Assembly (NCBI RefSeq): GCF_051020765.1 | Contig: NW_027469216.1 | Span: forward strand, 248,001-312,000 | Reading direction: 5' to 3' | Length of the DNA stretch: 64,000 nucleotides | Source of the DNA: Lasioglossum baleicum | Taxonomy: Eukaryota; Arthropoda; Insecta; Hymenoptera; Halictidae | In this document: piece after piece, positions 49,820 through 60,239 of the stretch | How positions within the stretch are numbered: the stretch's first letter is position 1 | Layout: each line of letters opens with the position of its first letter | Program-made: the position numbers and the translations under genes | Notes under the pieces: generated by a model | Seen by the model: only the letters and a program-made list of their open reading frames with translations | Databases searched by the model: none | Told to the model about the DNA's origin: nothing

Positions 49820-50751
49820 GCCTTTCCGAAATTTCCGGGAGCTCGTCGGGCCTTCGGCCCCGCTCGGCTCGAGGTCGAGGTCGTCGGTAGCGACGATGGT
49901 GGCGGGGAGGTGCGCAATTGGTCTGTCATCGCCATCCCCCCCAACCCTTCCTCACACTTTAAAATTAATGGAAAATGTAAACCTAAACGTAGAGTTGGAT
50001 TCGTAACCTCGAAGTTACAAGTCCATTCGCTCAACCATCAAGGGAGAGTAAACGCGACGACTGTGGCGGCACTCGCCATCGATGCGAAGTCAGCGTCGCG
50101 AAATTGGCGGTAAATTCGAACGTTTGGATCAGTTATTTTCTTTCGGGCCCTTTTCAGCCCTGAACCGTGGAAGCGCCGAAATTCGGGTTTCATTTTTAAC
50201 GCGGCAGCTTATACCCCCCGAGCCGTTACCGACCACTGCCGGTGATGGTCGGTAAGTTATCCTCCGCCGAGGTCGACGCGCGTTTCCGATGCACACGTAA
50301 AAAATTTTCCGCGAATTTTCGCGAATTTTTCGCGCGGTAAGCCTTCGTCTCCGCGTCCTCCGTCCGACAAGCCTACTCTCGCCCGCACCCGTCGACCCGT
50401 TCTCGAGCTATACGGCGACAAAGAAACTTTGATTTTTCACTAATTTGACGTCATCGAGAAAGTTACGGCCAACTGGGAATTAAAGGTATATCGCCTTTCC
50501 GAAATTTCCGGGAGCCCGTCGGGCCTTCGGCCCCGCTCGGCTCGAGGTCGAGGTCGTCGGTAGCGACGATGGTGGCGGGGAGGTGCGCAATTGGTCTGTC
50601 ATCGCCATCCCCCCCCAACCCTTCCTCACCCTTTAAAATTAATGGAAAATGTAAACCTAAACGTAGAGTCGGATTCGTAACCTCGAAGTTACAAGTCCAT
50701 TCGCTCAACCATCAAGGGAGAGTAAACGCGGCGACTGTGGCGGCACTCGCC
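49820..50751. repeat. 932-bp block repeated 9425 bp downstream, copy 1
   Basis: No difference is visible between this block and 59245-60176. Shared rare variants are CACACTTTAAAAT, GAGTTGGATTCG, GGCGGTAAATTCG, GCCGGTGATGG and GCGTTTCCGATG. Single-base differences border it at 49819/59244 and 50752/60177. Monomers starting at 49468 and 50141 contain it. Confidence 0.9.
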
Positions 50752-50814
50752 GCCGATGCGATGTCAGCGTCGCGAAATTGGCGTTAAATTCGAACGTTTG
50801 GATCAGTTATTTTC

Positions 50815-53507
50815 TTTCGGGCCCTTTTCAGCCCTGAACCGTGGAAGCGCCGAAATTCGGGTTTCATTTTTAACGCGGCAGCTTATAGCCCCCGAGCCGT
50901 TACCGACCACTGCCGGTGGTGGTCGGTAAGTTATCCTCCGCCGAGGTCGACGCGCGTTACCAATGCACACGTAAAAAATTTTCCGCGAATTTTCGCGAAT
51001 TTTTCGCGCGGTAAGCCTTCGTCTCCGCGTCCTCCGTCCGACAAGCCTACTCTCGCCCGTACCCGTCGACCCGTTCTCGAGCTATACGGCGACAAAGAAA
51101 CTTTGATTTTTCACTAATTTGACGTCATCGAGAAAGTTACGGCCAACTGGGAATTAAAGGTATATCGCCTTTCCGAAATTTGCGGGAGCTCGTCGGGCCT
51201 TCGGCCCCGCTCGGCTCGAGGTCGAGGTCGTCGGTAGCGACGATGGTGGCGAGGAGGTGCGCAATTGGTCTGTCATCGCCATCCTCCCCCCCAACCCCCC
51301 CTCACCCTTTAAAATTAATGGAAAATGTAAACCTAAACGTAGAGTCGGATTTGTAACCTCGAAGTTACAAGTCCATTCGCTCAACTATCAAGGGAGAGTA
51401 AACGCGGTGACTGTGGCGGCACTCGCCGCCGATGCGATGTCAGCGTCGCGAAGTTGGCGTTAAATTCGAACGTTTGAATCAGTTATTTTCTTTCGGGCCC
51501 TTTTCAGCCCTGAACCGTGGAAGCGCCGAAATTCGGGTTTCATTTTTAACGCGGCAGCTTATACCCCCCGAGCCGTTACCGACCACTGCCGGTGGTGGTC
51601 GGTAAGTTATCCTCCGCCGAGGTCGACGCGCGTTACCGATGCACACGTAAAAAATTTTCCGCGAATTTTTCGCGCGGTAAGCCTTCGTCTCCGCGTCCTC
51701 CGTCCGACAAGCCTACTCTCGCCCGCACCCGTCGACCCGTTCTCGAGCTATACGGCGACAAAGAAACTTTGATTTTTCACTAATTTGACGTCATCGAGAA
51801 AGTTACGGCCAACTGGGAATGAAAGGTATATCGCCTTTCCGAAATTTCCGGGAGCCCGTCGGGCCTTCGGCCCCGCTCGGCTCGAGGTCGAGGTCGTCGG
51901 TAGCGACGATGGTGGCGGGGAGGTGCGCAATTGGTCTGTCATCGCCATCCTCTCCCCCAAACCCCCCTCACCCTTTAAAATTAATGGAAAATGTAAACCT
52001 AAACGTAGAGTCGGATTCGTAACCTCGAAGTTACAAGTCCATTCGCTCAACCATCAAGGGAGAGTAAACGCGGCGACTGTGGCGGCACTCGCCATCGATG
52101 CGAAGTCAGCGTCGCGAAATTGGCGTTAAATTCGAACGTTTGGATCAGTTATTTTCTTTCGGGCCCTTTTCAGCCCTGAACCGTGGAAGCGCCGAAATTC
52201 GGGTTTCATTTTTAACGCGGCAGCTTATACCCCCCGAGCCGTTACCGACCACTGCCGGTGGTGGTCGGTAAGTTATCCTCCGCCGAGGTCGACGCGCGTT
52301 ACCGATGCACACGTAAAAAATTTTCTGCGAATTTTCGCGAATTTTTCGCGCGGTAAGCCTTCGTCTCCGCGTCCTCCGTCCGACAAGCCTACTCTCGCCC
52401 GTACCCGTCGACCCGTTCTCGAGCTATACGGCGACAAAGAAACTTTGATTTTTCACTAATTTGACGTCATCGAGAAAGTTACGGCCAACTGAGAATTAAA
52501 GGTATATCGCCTTTCCGAAATTTGCGGGAGCTCGTCGGGCCTTCGGCCCCGCTCGGCTCGAGGTCGAGGTCGTCGGTAGCGACGATGGTGGCGGGGAGGT
52601 GCGCAATTGGTCTGTCATCGCCATCCTCCCCCCGAACCCCCCCTCACCCTTTAAAATTAATGGAAAATGTAAACCTAAACGTAGAGTCGGATTTGTAACC
52701 TCGAAGTTACAAGTCCATTCGCTCAACTATCAAGGGAGAGTAAACGCGGCGACTGTGGCGGCACTCGCCGCCGATGCGATGTCAGCGTCGCGAAGTTGGC
52801 GTTAAATTCGAACGTTTGAATCAGTTATTTTCTTTCGGGCCCTTTTCAGCCCTGAACCGTGGAAGCGCCGAAATTCGGGTTTCATTTTTAACGCGGCAGC
52901 TTATACCCCCCGAGCCGTTACCGACCACTGCCGGTGGTGGTCGGTAAGTTATCCTCCGCCGAGGTCGACGCGCGTTACCGATGCACACGTAAAAAATTTT
53001 CCGCGAATTTTTGCGAATTTTTCGCGCGGTAAGCCTTCGTCTCCGCGTCCTCCGTCCGACGAGCCTACTCTCGCCCGCACCCGTCGACCCGTTCTCGAGC
53101 TATACGGCGACAAAGAAACTTTGATTTTTCACTAATTTGACGTCATCGAGAAAGTTACGGCCAACTGGGAATTAAAGGTATATCGCCTTTCCGAAATTTG
53201 CGGGAGCTCGTCGGGCCTTCGGCCCCGCTCGGCTCGAGGTCGAGGTCGTCGGTAGCGACGATGGTGGCGGGGAGGTGCGCAATTGGTCTGTCATCGCCAT
53301 CCCCCCCCCAACCCTTCCCCACCCTTTAAAATTAATGGAAAATGTAAACCTAAACGTAGAGTCGGATTCGTAACCTCGAAGTTACAAGTCCATTCGCTCA
53401 ACCATCAAGGGAGGGTAAACGTGGCGACTGTGGCGGCACTCGCCATCGATGCGAAGTCAGCGTCGCGAAATTGGCGTTAAATTCGAACGTTTGGATCAGT
53501 TATTTTC
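50815..53507. repeat. Array segment: four monomers including a 666-bp deletion copy
   Basis: Monomers start at 50815, 51491, 52157 and 52833. The 51491 copy has lost one CGCGAATTTT (near 51660) and carries GGGAATGAAAGG, shared with the copies at 53508, 54856 and 60914. The 52157 copy (TTTTCTGCG, GCCCGTACCC, ACTGAGAATT, ATTTGCGGG) recurs at 62263. The 52833 copy (GAATTTTTGCG, CCTTCCCCACC, GAGGGTAAACGTGG) recurs at 60240. The 50815 copy has TTATAGCCCCCG and TTACCAATGC, which I saw nowhere else. Confidence 0.87.
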
Positions 53508-56204
53508 TTCCGGGCCCTTTTCAGCCCTGAACCGTGGAAACGCCGAAATTCGGGTTTCATTTTTAACGCGGCAGCTTATACCCCCCGAGCCGTTACCGAC
53601 CACTGCCGGTGGTGGTCGGTAAGTTATCCTCCGCCGAGGTCGACGCGCGTTACCGATGCACACGTAAAAAATTTTCCGCGAATTTTCGCGAATTTTTCGC
53701 GCGGTAAGCCTGCGTCTCCGCGTCCTCCGTCCGACAAGCCTACTCTCGCCCGCACCCGTCGACCCGTTCTCGAGCTATACGGCGACAAAGAAACTTTGAT
53801 TTTTCACTAATTTGACGTCATCGAGAAAGTTACGGCCAACTGGGAATGAAAGGTATAGCGCCTTTCCGAAATTTCCGGGAGCCCGTCGGGCCTTCGGCCC
53901 CGCTCGGCTCGAGGTCGAGGTCGTCGGTAGCGACGATGGTGGCGGGGAGGTGCGCAATTGGTCTGTCATCGCCATCCTCCCCCCCAAACCCCCCTCACCC
54001 TTTAAAATTAATGGAAAATGTAAACCTAAACGTAGAGTCGGATTCGTAACCTCGAAGTTACAAGTCCATTCGCTCAACCATCAAGGGAGAGTAAACGCGG
54101 CGACTGTGGCGGCACTCGCCATCGATGCGAAGTCAGCGTCGCGAAATTGGCGTTAAATTCGAACGTTTGGATCAGTTATTTTCTTTCGGGCCCTTTTCAG
54201 CCCTGAACCGTGAAGCGCCGAAATTCGGGTTTCATTTTTAACGCGGCAGCTTATACCCCCCGAGCCGTTACCGACCACTGCCGGTGGTGGTCGGTAAGTT
54301 ATCCTCCGCCGAGGTCGACGCGCGTTACCGATGCACACGTAAAAAATTTTCCGCGAATTTTCGCGAATTTTTCGCGCGGTAAGCCTTCGTCTCCGCGTCC
54401 TCCGTCCGACAAGCCTACTCTCGCCCGCACCCGTCGACCCGTTCTCGAGCTATACGGCGACAAAGAAACTTTGATTTTTCACTAATTTGACGTCATCGAG
54501 AAAGTTACGGCCAACTGGGAATTAAAGGTATATCGCCTTTCCGAAATTTCCGGGAGCTCGTCGGGCCTTCGGCCCCGCTCGGCTCGAGGTTGAGGTCGTC
54601 GGTAGCGACGATGGTGGCGGGGAGGTGCGCAATTGGTCTGTCATCGCCATCCCCCCCAACCCTTCCTCACCCTTTAAAATTAATGGAAAATGTAAACCTA
54701 AACGTAGAGTCGGATTCGTAACCTCGAAGTTACAAGTCCATTCGCTCAACCATCAAGGGAGAGTAAACTCGGCGACTGTGGCGGCACTCGCCATCGATGC
54801 GAAGTCAGCGTCGCGAAATTGGCGTTAAATTCGAACGTTTGGATCAGTTATTTTCTTTCGGGCCCTTTTCAGCCCTGAACCGTGGAAGCGCCGAAATTCG
54901 GGTTTCATTTCTAACCCGGCAGCTTATACCCCCCGAGCCGTTACCGACCACTGCCGGTGGTGGTCGGTAAGTTATCCTCCGCCGAGGTCGACGCGCGTTA
55001 CCGATGCACACGTAAAAAATTTTCCGCGAATTTTCGCGAATTTTTCGCGCGGTAAGCCTGCGTCTCCGCGTCCTCCGTCCGACAAGCCTACTCTCGCCCG
55101 CACCCGTCGACCCGTTCTCGAGCTATACGGCGACAAAGAAACTTTGATTTTTCACTAATTTGACGTCATCGAGAAAGTTACGGCCAACTGGGAATGAAAG
55201 GTATATCGCCTTTCCGAAATTTCCGGGAGCCCGTCGGGCCTTCGGCCCCGCTCGGCTCGAGGTCGAGGTCGTCGGTAGCGACGATGGTGGCGGGGAGGTG
55301 CGCAATTGGTCTGTCATCGCCATCCTCTCCCCCAAACCCCCCTCACCCTTTAAAATTAATGGAAAATGTAAACCTAAACGTAGAGTCGGATTCGTAACCT
55401 CGAAGTTACAAGTCCATTCGCTCAACCATCAAGGGAGAGTAAACGCGGCGACTGTGGCGGCACTCGCCATCGATGCGAAGTCAGCGTCGCGAAATTGGCG
55501 TTAAATTCGAACGTTTGGATCAGTTATTTTCTTTCGGGCCCTTTTCAGCCCTGAACCGTGGAAGCGCCGAAATTCGGGTTTCATTTTTAACGCGGCAGCT
55601 TATACCCCCCGAGCCGTTACCGACCACTGCCGGTGGTGGTCGGTAAGTTATCCTCCGCCGAGGTCGACGCGCGTTACCGATTAACACGTAAAAAATTTTC
55701 CGCGAATTTTCGCGAATTTTTCGCGCGGTAAGCCTTCGTCTCCGCGTCCTCCAACCGACAAGCCTACTCTCGCCCGCACCCGTCGACCCGTTCTCGAGCT
55801 ATACGGCGACAAAGAAACTTTGATTTTTCACTAATTTGACGTCATCGAGAAAGTTACGGCCAACTGGGAATTAAAGGTATATCGCCTTTCCGAAATTTCC
55901 GGGAGCTCGTCGGGCCTTCGGCCCCGCTCGGCTCGAGGTTGAGGTCGTCGGTAGCGACGATGGTGGCGGGGAGGTGCGCAATTGGTCTGTCATCGCCATC
56001 CCCCCCAACCCTTCCTCGCCCTTTAAAATTAATGGAAAATGTAAACCTAAACGTAGAGTCGGATTCGTAACCTCGAAGTTACAAGTCCATTCGCTCAACC
56101 ATCAAGGGAGAGTAAACGCGGCGACTGTGGCGGCACTCGCCATCGATGCGAAGTCAGCGTCGCGAAATTGGCGTTAAATTCGAACGTTTGGATCAGTTAT
56201 TTTC
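53508..56204. repeat. Array segment of two alternating monomer types (4 monomers)
   Basis: Monomers start at 53508, 54184, 54856 and 55532. The first and third share GCCTGCGTC and GGGAATGAAAGG; the second and fourth share GAGGTTGAGG and a shortened C6 tract. The pair is therefore a local two-monomer duplication (shift about 1348). The 53508 copy recurs at 60914, and the type of 54184 at 61590. Private changes include CCGTGAAGCGCC (one G lost) near 54210 and CCGATTAACACG near 55678. Confidence 0.87.
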
Positions 56205-56865
56205 TTTCGGGCCCTTTTCAGCCCTGAACCGTGGAAGCGCCGAAATTCGGGTTTCATTTTTAACCCGGCAGCTTATACCCCCCGAGCCGTTACCGACCAC
56301 TGCCGGTGGTGTTCGGTAAATTATCCTCCGCCGAGGTCGACGCGCGCTACCGATGCACACGTAAAAAATTTTTCGCGCGGTAAGCCTTCGTCTCCGCGTC
56401 CTCCGTCCGACAAGCCTACTCTCGCCCGCACCAGTCGACCCGTTCTCGAGCTATACGGCGACAAAGAAACTTTGATTTTTCACTAATTTGACGTCATCGA
56501 GAAAGTTACGGCCAACTGGGAATTAAAGGTATATCGCCTTTCCGAAATTTCCGGGAGCTCGTCGGGCCTTCGGCCCCGCTCGGCTCGAGGTCGAGGTCGT
56601 CGGTAGCGACGATGGTGGCGGGGAGGTGCGCAATTGGTCTGTCATCGCCATCCTCCCCCCCAACCCCCCCCCCCCCTCACCCTTTAAAATTAATGGAAAA
56701 TGTAAACCTAAACGTAGAGTCGGATTCGTAACCTCGAAGTTACAAGTCCATTCGCTCAACCATCAAGGGAGAGTAAACGTGGCGACTGTGGCGGCACTCG
56801 CCATCGATGCGAAGTCAGCGTCGCGAAATTGGCGTTAAATTCGAACGTTTGGATCAGTTATTTTC
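56205..56865. repeat. Shortest monomer (661 bp): both CGCGAATTTT units lost, longest C run
   Basis: AAAAAATTTTTCGCGCGG near 56363 shows loss of 21 bp, that is both direct-repeat units and one C. The C tract contains an uninterrupted run of 13 C at 56664-56676, the longest in the window. Other private changes are GTGTTCGGTAAATT, GCGCGCTACCG and CACCAGTCGACC. This copy is the most altered single monomer. Confidence 0.9.
56664..56676. repeat. Uninterrupted run of 13 C
   Basis: This is the longest homopolymer in the window, inside the C-rich tract of the 56205 monomer. Typical copies have 6 to 7 C here. It could be a real expansion or a sequencing or assembly length error, because C runs are error-prone in long reads. 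Confidence 0.85.
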
Positions 56866-59565
56866 TTTCGGGCCCTTTTCAGCCCTGAACCGTGGAAGCG
56901 CCGAAATTCGGGTTTCATTTTTAACGCGGCAGCTTATACCCCCCGAGCCGTTACGGACCACTGCCGGTGGTGGTCGGTAAGTTATCCTCCGCCGAGGTCG
57001 ACGCGCGTTACCGATGCACACGTAAAAAATATTCCGCGAATTTTCGCGAATTTTTCGCGCGGTAAGCCTTCGTCTCCGCGTCCTCCGTCCGACGAACCTA
57101 CTCTCGCCCGCACCCGTCTACCCGTTCTCGAGCTATACGGCGACAAAGAAACTATGATTTTTCACTAATTTGACGTCATCGAGAAAGTTACGGCCAACTG
57201 GGAATTAAAGGTATATCGCCTTTCCGAAATTTCCGGGAGCCCGTCGGGCCTTCGGCCCCGCTCGGCTCGGCTCGGCTCGAGGTCGAGGTCGTCGGTAGCG
57301 ACGATGGTGGCGGGGAGGTGCGCAATTGGGCTGTCATCGCCATCATCCTCCCAACCCCCCCTCACCCTTTAAAATTAATGGAAAATGTAAACCTAAACGT
57401 AGAGTCGGATTCGTAACCTCGAAGTTACAAGTCCATTCGCTCAACTATCAAGGGAGAGTAAACGCGGCGACTGTGGCGGCACTCGCCGCCGAAGCGATGT
57501 CAGCGTCGCGAAGTTGGCGTTAAATTCGAACGTTTGAATCAGTTATTTTCTTTCGGTCCCTTTTCAGCCCTGAACCGTGGAAGCGCCGAAATTCGGGTTT
57601 CATTTTTAACGCGGCAGCTTATACCCCCCGTGCCGTTACCGACCACTGCCGGTGGTGGTCGGTAAGTTATCCTCCGCCGAGGTCGACGCGCGTTACCGAT
57701 GCAGACGTAAAAAATTTTCCGGGAATTTTCGCGAATTTTTCGCGCGGTAAGCCTTCGTCTCCGCGTCCTCCGTCCGACGAGCCTACTCTCGCCCGCACCC
57801 GTCGACCCGTTCTCGAGCTATACGGCGACAAAGAAACTTTGATTTTTCACTAATTTGACGTCATCGAGAAAGTTACGGCCAACTGGGAATTAAAGGTATA
57901 TCGCCTTTCCGAAATTTCCGGGAGCTCGTCGGGCCTTCGGCCCCGCTCGGCTCGAGGTCGAGGTCGTCGGTAGCGACGATGGTGGCGGGGAGGTGCGCAA
58001 TTGGTCTGTCATCGCCATCCTCCCCCCCAACCCCCCCTCACCCTTTAAAATTAATAGAAAATGTAAACCTAAACGTAGAGTCGGATTTGTAACCTCGATG
58101 TTACAAGTCCATTCGCTCAACTATCAAGGGAGAGTAAACGCGGCGACTGTGGCGGCACTCGCCGCCGATGCGATGTCAGCGTCGCGAAGTTGGCGTTAAA
58201 TTCGAACGTTTGAATCAGTTATTTTCTTTCGGGCCCTTTTCAGCCCTGAACCGTGGAAGCGCCGAAATTCGGGTTTCATTTTTAACGCGGCAGCTTATAC
58301 CCCCCGAGCCGTTACCGACCACAGCCGGTGGTGGTCGGTAAGTTATCCTCCGCCGAGGTCGACGCGCGTTACCGATGCACACGTAAAAAATTTTCCGCGA
58401 ATTTTCGCGAATTTTTCGCGCGGTAAGCCTTCGTCTCCGCGTCCTCCGTCCGACAAGCCTACTCTCGCCCGCACCCGTCGACCCGTTCTCGAGCAATACG
58501 GCGACAGAGAAACTTTGATTTTTCACTAATTTGACGTCATCGAGAAAGTTACGGCCAACTGAGAATTAAAGGTATATCGCCTTCCCGAAATTTCCGGGAG
58601 CCCGTCGGGCCTTCGGCCCCGCTCGGCTCGACGTCGAGGTCGTCGGTAGCGACGATGGTGGCGGGGAGGTGCGCAATTGGTCTGTCATCGCCATCTTCCC
58701 CTCCAACCCCCCCTCACCCTTTAAAATTAATGGAAAATGTAAACCTAAACGTAGAGTCGGATTCGTAACCTCGAAGTTACAAGTCCATTCGCTCAACTAT
58801 CAATGGAGAGTAAACGCGGCGACTGTGGCGGCACTCGCCGCTGATGCGATGTCAGCGTCGCGAAGTTGGCGTTAAATTCGAACGTTTGAATCAGTTATTT
58901 TCTTTCGGGCCCTTTTCAGCCCTGAACCGTGGAAGCGCCGAAATTCGGGTTTCATTTTTAACGCGGCAGCTTATACCCCCCGTGCCGTTACCGACCACTG
59001 CCGGTGGTGGTCGGTAAGTTATCCTCCGCCGAGGTCGACGCGCGTTACCGATGCACACGTAAAAAATTTTCCGCGAATTTTTCGCGCGGTAAGCCTTCGT
59101 CTCCGCGTCCTCCGTCCGACAAGCCTACTCTCGCCCGCACCCGTCGACCCGTCCTCGAGCTATACGGCGACAAAGAAACTTTGATTTTTAACTAATTTGA
59201 CGTCATCGAGAAAGTTACGGCCAACTGGGAATTAAAGGTATATGGCCTTTCCGAAATTTCCGGGAGCTCGTCGGGCCTTCGGCCCCGCTCGGCTCGAGGT
59301 CGAGGTCGTCGGTAGCGACGATGGTGGCGGGGAGGTGCGCAATTGGTCTGTCATCGCCATCCCCCCCAACCCTTCCTCACACTTTAAAATTAATGGAAAA
59401 TGTAAACCTAAACGTAGAGTTGGATTCGTAACCTCGAAGTTACAAGTCCATTCGCTCAACCATCAAGGGAGAGTAAACGCGACGACTGTGGCGGCACTCG
59501 CCATCGATGCGAAGTCAGCGTCGCGAAATTGGCGGTAAATTCGAACGTTTGGATCAGTTATTTTC
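56866..59565. repeat. Divergent array segment (4 monomers)
   Basis: Monomers start at 56866, 57551, 58227 and 58903. Private substitutions are denser than elsewhere: TTACGGACC, ATATTCCG, CGTCTACCC, AACTATG and TTGGGCTG in the first; TTCGGTCCC, CCCGTGCCG, TGCAGACG, TTAATAGAAA and CGATGTTAC in the second; CCACAGCC, GAGCAATACGG and GACAGAGAAA in the third; CTTTTTAACTAATT-type and TATATGGCC changes in the fourth, which also lacks one CGCGAATTTT unit (663 bp). Confidence 0.85.
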
Positions 59566-60176
59566 TTTCGGGCCCTTTTCAGCCCTGAACCGTGGAAGCG
59601 CCGAAATTCGGGTTTCATTTTTAACGCGGCAGCTTATACCCCCCGAGCCGTTACCGACCACTGCCGGTGATGGTCGGTAAGTTATCCTCCGCCGAGGTCG
59701 ACGCGCGTTTCCGATGCACACGTAAAAAATTTTCCGCGAATTTTCGCGAATTTTTCGCGCGGTAAGCCTTCGTCTCCGCGTCCTCCGTCCGACAAGCCTA
59801 CTCTCGCCCGCACCCGTCGACCCGTTCTCGAGCTATACGGCGACAAAGAAACTTTGATTTTTCACTAATTTGACGTCATCGAGAAAGTTACGGCCAACTG
59901 GGAATTAAAGGTATATCGCCTTTCCGAAATTTCCGGGAGCCCGTCGGGCCTTCGGCCCCGCTCGGCTCGAGGTCGAGGTCGTCGGTAGCGACGATGGTGG
60001 CGGGGAGGTGCGCAATTGGTCTGTCATCGCCATCCCCCCCCAACCCTTCCTCACCCTTTAAAATTAATGGAAAATGTAAACCTAAACGTAGAGTCGGATT
60101 CGTAACCTCGAAGTTACAAGTCCATTCGCTCAACCATCAAGGGAGAGTAAACGCGGCGACTGTGGCGGCACTCGCC
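59245..60176. repeat. 932-bp block repeated from 9425 bp upstream, copy 2
   Basis: It matches 49820-50751 with no visible difference. It spans the last half of the 58903 copy and nearly all of the 59566 copy. Downstream the two places differ: copy 1 continues into the 50815 monomer, while copy 2 continues into the type found at 52833. Confidence 0.9.
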
Positions 60177-60239
60177 ATCGATGCGAAGTCAGCGTCGCGA
60201 AATTGGCGTTAAATTCGAACGTTTGGATCAGTTATTTTC

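Noticed and set aside
51785..52129. 114-codon open frame (also 53812, 55160 and 61218)
   Set aside because: It appears only because GGGAATTAAAGG became GGGAATGAAAGG, removing a stop. It overlaps an equally long antisense frame and shows no sign of a conserved protein.
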